Of a stretch of DNA of 19,460 bases, positions 7,418 through 13,883 are shown piece by piece (position 1 is the stretch's first letter; each line of letters begins with the position of its first letter). The notes below the pieces were generated by a model. That model saw only the letters and a list, made by a program, of their open reading frames with translations, had not been told where the DNA came from and did no database searches. A program made the translations under genes and the position numbers. Source of the stretch: Caldilineae bacterium (GTDB taxonomy: Bacteria; Chloroflexota; Anaerolineae; J102); assembly GCA_003694905.1 (NCBI GenBank), contig RFJM01000541.1:1-19460 (forward strand), written 5' to 3'.

Positions 7418-8197
7418 ATGAAAACCTATCCTGCCCTGGTTCTAGCCGGGTACACCCCTGCCAAGCCCGACCCTCTGGCCCTGGCGATGGGACGCCATCG
7501 TAAGGCACTGCTGCCCATTGCCGGCAAACCCATGGTCTACTGGATTGTCAAGGCGCTGCGCGAAAGCCCGCGTGTTGGCACCATTGCCATCGTGGGCATT
7601 GGTCCCGAGGACAACATAGATTTCGGCACCGAGGTGCTTTTCGTTCCCAATCAGACCCGGCATTTCGACAACATCATGACCGGGATCCGCGCGCTGCAGG
7701 AAGCCGTACCCGATCTGGATTATCTGCTGATCACATCTGCCGATATCCCTTTGCTCAAAGCGGAGACGGTCGACTGGTTCGTGAGGGAATGTGAGAAGTT
7801 GGGCGCGGATTTTCTGTATTCGATCGTCGAGAAAGATGTTATGGAAGGGCAGTATCCCGGTGCCGCCAGGTCCTATGTCCCCATGGCCGAGGGTAAGTTC
7901 TGCGGTGGCGATCTCTTCTTCGTCCGGGCCGCGGTGGCCCACAATAACGATCAGCTCGTGCGCGATCTGCTGGAACGCCGCAAAAGTGCCTTTCAGCAAG
8001 TGCGTCTGGCCGGATTCCGCGCCGTGGTCAAGTTTCTCTTCCGGCGGCTCAGTATCGCCGACGCCGAGAAGATCGCGCGGCGACTCGTGCAGTGCGACGC
8101 CCGGGCCATCATCTCTCCGTATGCGGATCTGGGCATGGATGTCGACAAACCCCATCAGCTCGAGATGGTGCGGAAGTTGGTGGGAGCCCAAGCGTGA
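7418..8197 (+). CDS. MobA-like NTP transferase domain protein (nucleotidyltransferase)
   Basis: A 259-residue cytosolic protein with a Rossmann-like nucleotidyltransferase fold. YPALVLAGYTP (4-14) and HRKALLPIAGKPMVYWIV (27-44) are the first strand, substrate loop and first helix of the MobA/GlmU-like superfamily. LLITSADIPLL contains the Asp expected to hold Mg2+, and DLGMDVDKPHQLEM near the C-terminus supplies the second conserved Asp. The glycine-rich loop is unusual: the common LAGG...RMG is replaced by LAGYTPAKPDPLALAMGRHRK in a degenerate, longer form, so MobA or GlmU activity should not be assumed. ATG 7418 has a good Shine-Dalgarno. The stop overlaps the GTG of the following phosphatase (GTGA). 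The nucleotide and acceptor are unknown; pairing with a PAP2 phosphatase hints at a lipid or sugar-phosphate pathway. Confidence 0.8.
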   Translation: MKTYPALVLAGYTPAKPDPLALAMGRHRKALLPIAGKPMVYWIVKALRESPRVGTIAIVGIGPEDNIDFGTEVLFVPNQTRHFDNIMTGIRALQEAVPDLDYLLITSADIPLLKAETVDWFVRECEKLGADFLYSIVEKDVMEGQYPGAARSYVPMAEGKFCGGDLFFVRAAVAHNNDQLVRDLLERRKSAFQQVRLAGFRAVVKFLFRRLSIADAEKIARRLVQCDARAIISPYADLGMDVDKPHQLEMVRKLVGAQA

Positions 8198-8712
8198 GAG
8201 CACGGCTGAGACGACTGGCCGGGCTGGACGAACGGTGGAGCGGGCGACTGCGGGTCGAGGCCGGGACGCCGGCAGGCATCCTGGCCACGGTCGGCGCGCA
8301 CCTGGGGGATGGCCCGTTGTGGCTGCTACTATGGCTTGCCGGCATCTTCTACTTCCCACCCCCGCGGCGCTGGCACATCCTGGCCTGGCTGGCGATCTCC
8401 ATTGCCGCGGGCGTCATTACCTATGCCATCAAGTTCACTCTGAAACGCCCCCGTCCCTCAGAGGTCGACGGCTTCTACAGCAAGAGCTACGACCGCCATG
8501 CCTTCCCCAGCGGCCACGCCACCCGTATGGGGACGTTACCCTTGATGGGCGGCTGGCTTTTTCCCGAGTTCGCCTGGCTCTTCTGGCTGATCTCAATCTG
8601 GTGTATTCTGTCGCGTGTCGCCCTGGGGGTGCACTACCTGGGAGACGTCGTGGTGGGTTGGCTCATCGGCGCGGGGGTGAGTTTGCTGGCCCTGGTGTTG
8701 GTGTTGTCCTGA
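8194..8712 (+). CDS. PAP2-family membrane phosphatase (minimal form)
   Basis: A 172-residue integral membrane phosphatase of the lipid phosphatase/undecaprenyl-diphosphate phosphatase superfamily. All three motifs are present: K80-x6-R87P88 in KFTLKRPRP, PSGH (105-108), and S140R141-x5-H147-x3-D151. His108 and His147 are the acid and nucleophile of the family mechanism. Hydrophobic segments surround them (about 40-54, 60-80, 112-130, 130-145 and 150-171). It likely removes phosphate from an isoprenoid or glycerolipid pyrophosphate at the outer face. The start is GTG 8194, overlapping the previous stop, with GGGAG at 8182-8186. An in-frame ATG at 8092 would lie antiparallel-free but deep within the upstream gene and add a non-homologous stretch. 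The last 79 nt overlap the alpha/beta hydrolase gene on the other strand. Confidence 0.85.
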   Translation: MRARLRRLAGLDERWSGRLRVEAGTPAGILATVGAHLGDGPLWLLLWLAGIFYFPPPRRWHILAWLAISIAAGVITYAIKFTLKRPRPSEVDGFYSKSYDRHAFPSGHATRMGTLPLMGGWLFPEFAWLFWLISIWCILSRVALGVHYLGDVVVGWLIGAGVSLLALVLVLS

Positions 8713-9515
8713 CCCAGGAGGAATCTCGAGACGGCATCATAAAAGCGTTCCGGCTGGTCGAAGGGCAGGGCATGACCCGCATCGGGAATGACGCGCAGCC
8801 AGGCGCGCGGCAGGCGCGCCATCATGTCCCAGGCACACTCTCTCGGTACCGTGCGATCGCGAGCGCCCACCAGGACCAGGGCAGGATGATGAACGCGCTG
8901 CAGGTGTGGGAGCAGGTTAAAGCGGGCGATGGCCAGCATCGTGCGTACGATACAGCCCCGGTCGTTGCGACGTAGACGCTCGGCAGCGAAGGCGCGTATC
9001 TCGGGATCGTCGAAGAGGCTGGCGGCCACGAATTCGGCCAACACATCCATATCCCGGGCGCAGGCATAGAGCCGGGACAGCCGATGGCGGAGGGTGGCCA
9101 GCCCGCTATTGCGCAGGCGGGCAAAGGTGTTAACCAGGACCAGCCGGTCGACCCTGCGCGGGTAGGAGACGGCCAGTTGCAGCGCCACGCAGCCACCCAG
9201 TGAAAGACCCAGGACATGCGCTCGCCCGATGTCCAGCGCGTCCATCACCGCCAGTACATCTTCCGCCATGCGGGCGATGGCATAGTCGCGGGAGCTGGCA
9301 AGGCTGCTGTGCCCGTGGCCCCTGACGTCCACCAGGATCAGCTCGAACGCGGCTGCCAGGCCCGGAGCAACCGGGAACCAGTCGTCCGCGCAAGACCCCA
9401 GCCCGTGGAGCAGCAACAGCGGCGGCCCCGCACCCAGACGCCGGTAGTGGATACGGACATCCGGACGCCGGAGATAGTAAGAGGCAGGGTTCAGCAATGA
9501 GCAGGGGGGCAGCAT
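8634..9515 (-). CDS. Alpha/beta-fold hydrolase
   Basis: A 293-residue cytosolic hydrolase. LLLLHGLGSCADDW (33-46) carries the oxyanion HG motif, GLSLGG (103-108) the nucleophile Ser105, LVGARDRTVP the acid Asp220, and DAGHALPFDQPE the catalytic His248. This is the arrangement of the 3-oxoadipate enol-lactonase/BioH/esterase group; the substrate is unknown. The fold ends at about RFLLG (265-268). The remaining 25 residues, a Ser/Thr/Pro-rich tail, are encoded entirely in the 79 nt antisense to the PAP2 gene. ATG 9515 lies 9 nt after the holA stop, so it is probably co-transcribed as the last gene of the DUF6391-holA unit. Confidence 0.88.
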   Translation of the reverse strand: MLPPCSLLNPASYYLRRPDVRIHYRRLGAGPPLLLLHGLGSCADDWFPVAPGLAAAFELILVDVRGHGHSSLASSRDYAIARMAEDVLAVMDALDIGRAHVLGLSLGGCVALQLAVSYPRRVDRLVLVNTFARLRNSGLATLRHRLSRLYACARDMDVLAEFVAASLFDDPEIRAFAAERLRRNDRGCIVRTMLAIARFNLLPHLQRVHHPALVLVGARDRTVPRECAWDMMARLPRAWLRVIPDAGHALPFDQPERFYDAVSRFLLGQDNTNTRASKLTPAPMSQPTTTSPR

Positions 9516-9524
9516 GGCAATGGT

Positions 9525-10508
9525 TCAAGCGCGGGCCAGCTCCACCACCAGCAGGTCGAGTGCCAGATTGGCCTCCAGCCTGCCGGTCTTGATGGCCAGG
9601 TCTGTTTCCAATAACCTGTCGTAGATACGGGCGAGCTGTTCGGCGCTGTAGTGCCGGCTTTGCTCCAGCGCCTTACGGGTCGGGAAGGGATGAAGCTTCA
9701 AGGCGCCGGCCAGGTCGTCGACGCTCATCCCCCCCGTGGCGCTCAGGTCCTTCACCTGCATGATGATCCTGAACTGCCGCACGATCATGGTCAGCAGGTA
9801 CATGGGATGGGCACCCTGGTTGCGGAGCTGGGCCAGCAGGCGAAATGCCTGAGCGGTGCGCCGGTGCCCCAACGCATCCACCATGTCGAAGATGCTGGCC
9901 TCTTTGGCGTAGGGTACGAGCATCTTGACATCCTGCATGGTGATGGGGCGGTCGCCCGCATAGACCGCCAGTTTTTCCAGTTCGCTGTCGATGAGCCTGA
10001 GGTCGGGGCCGATGAAGCTGGCCAGATTGGCGGCCACGCCGCGCTCCAGTCTGGCGCCTTTCTTGCGGGCACGTTGCTCCACCCAGCGGGCCAGCTCGCC
10101 TTTCTTGAGGGAAGGCGCTTCGAAGAGTACCACCTCGCCTTTATCGCCCAGCGACCGCACCGTACGCACGATGGGATGATTCCCCGGCAACTTCTTTGGT
10201 TCGTTGAGCACCAGCATGGTCGTGTCGGGCAAGGTGGGCAGATAATCGGCCAGCCATGTCTCGAATGCGCTCGCTCCGTCCTTGTTCTCGCCGCCCTGGA
10301 AACGAGCGAGCAGGCCGTTGACAACGACCAATCGTTTCTCCCCCAGAAAAGGAAGTACGTCGCAATGATGCTGCAGTTCGGCCTGGTCGACCTGCCGGCC
10401 GTCGAGTTCGATAGTGTTGATATCGACCAGGTCACCCAACGACCGCTTTAGCGCCGCGATGCGCTCACTCTTTTCGAATGCTTCGTCGCCGTGAAAGAGG
10501 TAGATCAT
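9525..10508 (-). CDS. holA: DNA polymerase III subunit delta
   Basis: A 327-residue clamp-loader subunit that opens the beta clamp, working with delta' and the tau/gamma subunits. The N-terminus MIYLFHGDEAFEKSERI is the family start, where HGDE stands in for the nucleotide-binding loop, which is non-functional in delta. Later landmarks are FLGEKRLVVVNGL, LVLNEPKKLPG, IGPDLRLIDSELEKLAVYAG and the C-terminal helical collar domain with ASIFDMVDAL and LLTMIVRQFRIIMQVKDL. Length is normal for HolA. The frame is open upstream to 10616, but ATG 10508 gives the homologous start and overlaps the TGA of the preceding gene (ATGA). The stop is 9 nt before the hydrolase gene. Confidence 0.93.
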   Translation of the reverse strand: MIYLFHGDEAFEKSERIAALKRSLGDLVDINTIELDGRQVDQAELQHHCDVLPFLGEKRLVVVNGLLARFQGGENKDGASAFETWLADYLPTLPDTTMLVLNEPKKLPGNHPIVRTVRSLGDKGEVVLFEAPSLKKGELARWVEQRARKKGARLERGVAANLASFIGPDLRLIDSELEKLAVYAGDRPITMQDVKMLVPYAKEASIFDMVDALGHRRTAQAFRLLAQLRNQGAHPMYLLTMIVRQFRIIMQVKDLSATGGMSVDDLAGALKLHPFPTRKALEQSRHYSAEQLARIYDRLLETDLAIKTGRLEANLALDLLVVELARA

Positions 10509-11023
10509 GACTCCTGCGCGGCCGGCGCGTGTTCGAGCCGGATCCAGTGCAAGACCCGCTTGCCAAACTCGCGACGCTGGATTTCCACAATGCGGACTGC
10601 ACCGAGATCGGCGCACGTGGTGATCCGTTCCTGCAGGTTCATCCCCAGGAATTGACCTGCGACCACACCGACCATGGCACCGATCAGACCCGAAGCCAGC
10701 CTGTCGAGGATATGACGCCGGCGCCCGGCGCTGGCCAGCAAGGTTGCCGCGGAGGTCAGGAAGGCGGTCGTGACAAGGTTGGTCCCGCAGTTGGGGTGGA
10801 TGGCAAGATGTGCCTCACCGGCGCGAATGCGTTCGATGGCCTCTGCGACGGCCTGACCGATGGCCTCGGTGGAGACATCGCCGTAGATGACGAAACCGCG
10901 GCTGTCCGAGCGCCCGGCCATGTTGGTCTGCGGGCGCATCCGGCTGAGGATGTGGATGGTTGCGTGTTCGATAGCGTGATTGCGCCGAATGGCGCCGATG
11001 GGATTGATGTCGAGGATACCCAT
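10505..11023 (-). CDS. DUF6391-like membrane protein
   Basis: A 172-residue protein of unknown function. The N-terminus carries a His-rich motif RNHAIEHATIH (14-24), and HPNCGTN lies at 76-82, just before two hydrophobic segments (about 83-97 and 110-128). I recall these motifs from a family annotated as DUF6391, common in Chloroflexota and cyanobacteria, but the name is from memory and unchecked. The clustered His, Glu and Cys residues could bind a metal; that is inference. It is the first gene before holA and its TGA overlaps the holA ATG, so the two are likely made together. An extended -10 box at 11116-11121 could drive the unit. Confidence 0.7.
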   Translation of the reverse strand: MGILDINPIGAIRRNHAIEHATIHILSRMRPQTNMAGRSDSRGFVIYGDVSTEAIGQAVAEAIERIRAGEAHLAIHPNCGTNLVTTAFLTSAATLLASAGRRRHILDRLASGLIGAMVGVVAGQFLGMNLQERITTCADLGAVRIVEIQRREFGKRVLHWIRLEHAPAAQES

Positions 11024-11115
11024 TCTGCAACTGCATGAGATGCATAGAATCTTGGATTCGCCGGCCGGGTTGCTGCGGCCTGCTTCGCACCGGACAAGCC
11101 CGGACGGCCTGGCTC

Positions 11116-11144
11116 ATTCTAGCACAACTCGCGGCGGGATACTA
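11116..11144 (-). promoter_or_regulatory. Possible extended -10 promoter for the DUF6391-holA-hydrolase unit
   Basis: On the minus strand, TGCTAGAAT combines an extended TGn element with TAGAAT (11116-11121). The -35 at 17 nt (TAGTAT, 11139-11144) is poor. The start would be near 11109, about 86 nt before ATG 11023. Confidence 0.4.
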
Positions 11145-11330
11145 TGTGGGAACGTGGGGAATGTGGGCCCGACAAGGCGTCCCCGGCTGCCGGCGGAGAT
11201 GCCGCTTCGGGTAAGCATCGCAGGCAGGCGGTGGCGCGAAGTGCCCGGGGCCAAATCCCCGCCGGACAGTTGCCCCGGCTTTGGTTGTGTGTGCCGGAAC
11301 CGGGGGACCTTCCTCAGCGCGAGGGTGGTG

Positions 11331-11397
11331 TACAATATGCCGAATCACGGCGCCGGTCGGCGCCTGTGTCACTTGTGTGCGTCGCATCCGCGATTCG
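11331..11397 (+). other. Structured segment: TACAAT box followed by nested hairpins
   Basis: TACAAT (11331-11336) is followed 4 nt later by a 10-bp stem, 11341-11350 with 11388-11397, containing one A-C mismatch (CGAATCACGG / CCGCGATTCG). Inside it is CGCC-GGTC-GGCG (11351-11362), part of a GGCGCC repeat. A small transcribed RNA is possible, but there is no good -35 box and no T-run after the stem. Confidence 0.25.
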
Positions 11398-11829
11398 CTG
11401 CCGGCCCGAGCACTTGGGAGAGCTTCGCCTACGTGGGCGCGCCCGGCCGCGATGCCCGCCAGCGGCGGCAAACCGGCAAGCCCGTTTACGTCGGGGCATG
11501 CCCGAAAGCCCGCAGCCCTGGCCCGCGGTCCCGCCGGCCGCATACCCACGGCCGCGGTTCGGGGCTTCGGGTGGGCATTACGACATCGAAGAGCGTGCCA
11601 AATCGGAAGGCGAGACGCGGGTTGACGTGCAGAAGGCCCAGGCATACTGGCCGGTGGGGCCGTAGATGCCTTTGCTGCCATCGCCCTGGTGCTCCTGTGT
11701 ACCGTGACCGGCGGTCAACCTTGGTGCGGGGCCCCGACCTGGCAAGCGGCCGGCCAGTGGCATGTGCGCCGCCACAACCATGCAGGTGCCGTCCGGTCTA
11801 CGCAGCCGCATCGGCGCAGCCCGGCTGTC

Positions 11830-12873
11830 TCAAAGCCTGGCGCGCAGATACTGGCGGGGCCATTCGGTCTCGGCGCCCAGAGCGCGCGCGGCTGCCAGCG
11901 GCCATTGGGGACTACGCAGAAACTCCCGCGCCAGCGCCACAAGGTCTGCCTGGCCGCTGCGCACGATCGTTTCTGCCTGTTCGGGTGTTGTGATCAACCC
12001 CACCGCCACCGTGGGAATATCGCAGGCACGGCGGATGTGCGCGGCGAAAGCCACCTGGTAGCCGGGCCCGGCGGGAACGACCGCGTCCGGCACCAGCCCT
12101 CCGGAAGAGCAGTCGATCACATCCACCCCCCGTTCCTTCAGCCCGGCGACTACCACCTCCCAGTCCTCGACCCGCAATCCGCCGTCCACCCAGTCGGTGG
12201 CAGAGATACGGGTAAAGAGAGGACGGTCTTCGGGCCACACCGCACGTACCGCCTCGGCCACCCGCCACAGCAGGCGCGCCCGGTTCTCGATCGAGCCACC
12301 GTATTCATCTTGGCGGCGGTTGCTGATGGGCGAGACAAAACTATGCAGCAGGTAGCCATGCGCGCTGTGAATCTCGATGACATCGTATCCGGCCGCCAGG
12401 GCACGTCGCGCCGCCGCGGCAAAAGCCTCGACGATGCCGTCCAGTTCGCCTGAGCTGAGTTCGTGAGGGGGCGGAAAGTCATCGGCGAAGGGAATAGGGC
12501 TGGGGCCTACAGCCGCTGCCGGCCCCCGGCCCTTGTTGCGGGTCCAGGCCTTGCGGCCCGCGTGCGCGAGCTGGATGCCCATAGCGGCCCCTTGACCGTG
12601 TACGAAATCGACGATGCGGGCGAGGGGCGCGATCTGTTCGTCGCACCACAGACCCAGGTCTTGTTCGCTGATGCGCCCGCGAAACTCGACGGCCGTAGCC
12701 TCCTGGATGATCAGGCCTACTCCACCGATGGCCCTGGCGCCGTAGTGCACCCAATGCCAGTCGGTGGCCAGACCGTCGCCCGCAGCCGTGTACATGCACA
12801 TGGGAGCCATGACGATGCGGTTTTTCAGCCTCAGGCCTCGACAGACAAAAGGGGAAAACAGAGAGACGCTCAT
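11830..12873 (-). CDS. Old yellow enzyme, YqjM-type NADH:flavin oxidoreductase
   Basis: A 347-residue FMN-dependent ene-reductase that uses NAD(P)H to reduce activated C=C bonds. The YqjM/thermophilic-like class is shown by Cys26 and Tyr28 in APMCMYTA, at the same numbers as in B. subtilis YqjM. QLAHAGRKA (101-109) is the FMN-contacting strand. HSAHGYLLHSF holds His169 and His172, the pair that binds the substrate carbonyl, and Tyr174. SPISNRRQDEYGGSIENRAR (181-200) is another family hallmark. Length is typical. The physiological substrate is unknown. It is the last gene of the ABC operon, and its ATG overlaps the TGA of the aldo/keto reductase (ATGA), so translation is probably coupled. Confidence 0.92.
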   Translation of the reverse strand: MSVSLFSPFVCRGLRLKNRIVMAPMCMYTAAGDGLATDWHWVHYGARAIGGVGLIIQEATAVEFRGRISEQDLGLWCDEQIAPLARIVDFVHGQGAAMGIQLAHAGRKAWTRNKGRGPAAAVGPSPIPFADDFPPPHELSSGELDGIVEAFAAAARRALAAGYDVIEIHSAHGYLLHSFVSPISNRRQDEYGGSIENRARLLWRVAEAVRAVWPEDRPLFTRISATDWVDGGLRVEDWEVVVAGLKERGVDVIDCSSGGLVPDAVVPAGPGYQVAFAAHIRRACDIPTVAVGLITTPEQAETIVRSGQADLVALAREFLRSPQWPLAAARALGAETEWPRQYLRARL

Positions 12874-13874
12874 CAGTCGATCCTCATCTTCATCCAGCCG
12901 GAGTTGTTGTGGAAGTTGCTCAGGGCGGTGCCCGGCGGGCAGATCTCGTCAAGACGGGCCAGGATCTCCGAGTCAAGGGGTTGCATGTCCAGCACCTTCA
13001 GATTGTCGGCCAGGTGCGCGGGGGTGCGCGGCCCGATGATGGGAGCGGTGATACCGGGCTGGTGCATGATCCAGAGTAGTGCCAGCTGGCTGCCGGTCAT
13101 GCCCAGCTCCCGGGCTATCGCCGCCACCTGGACCGCGGCCTGCCTGCCGCGCTCGTTGGCCCGCTCGGCCATGAAGCTCGCTACCGCGGCCCGGCTGTCG
13201 GGTGGGATCCCCCCGCCGGGCGGATAACGCCCCGCAAGGATGCCACCGGCCAGAGGGGACCAGGGGATCAGGGCCAGGTTGTAGCGCAGGGCAAGGGGCA
13301 CCAGTTCGTTTTCGATGCGGCGGTCCAGCAGATTGTAGGGGGGCTGCTCGCTCACGTAGCGTGCCAGCCCCTTCCGCTCGCTTATGGCCAGGGCCTCCAT
13401 CACCAGCCAGGCGGGATGGGTCGAACAGCCGATGTAGCGCACCTTGCCCGCGTGGATCAGATCATCCAGGGCGCGCAAGGTCTCCTCCTGATCGATGTCG
13501 AAATCGGGTCGGTGGATCTGGTAGAGATCGATCGTCTCCACCCCCAGACGTCGCAATGAGGCCTCGCATGCCTGTTGGATATGCAGTCGGCTGTTGCCGC
13601 GGTCGTTGGGTCCTGTCCCCACGGGGAAATGTACCTTGCTGGCAATGATGACCTGATCCCTGACTCTACGCTCCGCCACCAGCCTGCCCAATAGCTGTTC
13701 AGAGCGGCCCTCGTTGTAGACGTCGGCCGTGTCGAAGAAATTGATACCGGCTTCCAGCGCCATGTCGAACATCTGCTCGGCTTCTTCATCGCTGCTGCGA
13801 CCGCCGAAGTTCATCACCCCCAGGCACAGAGGTGAGACGCGCATACCGGTACGTCCGAAGAGTCGATACTCCAT
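12873..13874 (-). CDS. Aldo/keto reductase
   Basis: A 333-residue NADPH-dependent TIM-barrel oxidoreductase for aldehydes or ketones. The catalytic tetrad is visible: Asp48 and Tyr53 in FFDTADVYNEGRSE, Lys80 in IIASKV, and His121 in LYQIHRPD. WSPLAGGILAGRY and the C-terminal coenzyme region around PIIGPRTPAHLADNL are those of the YajO/voltage-channel-beta-like branch (AKR families 7, 11 to 13). The start at ATG 13874 follows the permease stop by 9 nt, and the Shine-Dalgarno GAGGTGAT overlaps that stop. Its TGA overlaps the ATG of the ene-reductase. Position suggests it acts on what the ABC transporter imports, but the sequence does not show this. Confidence 0.92.
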   Translation of the reverse strand: MEYRLFGRTGMRVSPLCLGVMNFGGRSSDEEAEQMFDMALEAGINFFDTADVYNEGRSEQLLGRLVAERRVRDQVIIASKVHFPVGTGPNDRGNSRLHIQQACEASLRRLGVETIDLYQIHRPDFDIDQEETLRALDDLIHAGKVRYIGCSTHPAWLVMEALAISERKGLARYVSEQPPYNLLDRRIENELVPLALRYNLALIPWSPLAGGILAGRYPPGGGIPPDSRAAVASFMAERANERGRQAAVQVAAIARELGMTGSQLALLWIMHQPGITAPIIGPRTPAHLADNLKVLDMQPLDSEILARLDEICPPGTALSNFHNNSGWMKMRID

Positions 13875-13883
13875 CTTATCACC

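Larger units (their letters stand above)
11024..11829. other. 806-nt region without a convincing gene
   Basis: This lies between the end of the old yellow enzyme and the DUF6391-like gene, both minus strand. Long open frames occur on both strands (for example 11144-11665 plus, 11142-11681 minus), but their translations are rich in Arg, Pro, Ala and Gly, have no domain I recognise, and look like GC-driven chance frames. Visible structure is limited to the promoter at 11116-11144 and a hairpin-rich segment at 11331-11397. A decayed gene or a structured RNA cannot be excluded. Confidence 0.5.

Noticed and set aside
10980..11993. 337-codon plus-strand open frame
   Set aside because: It is Arg- and Pro-rich with many Cys and no domain. 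It overlaps the start of the DUF6391-like gene and the end of the ene-reductase on the other strand.
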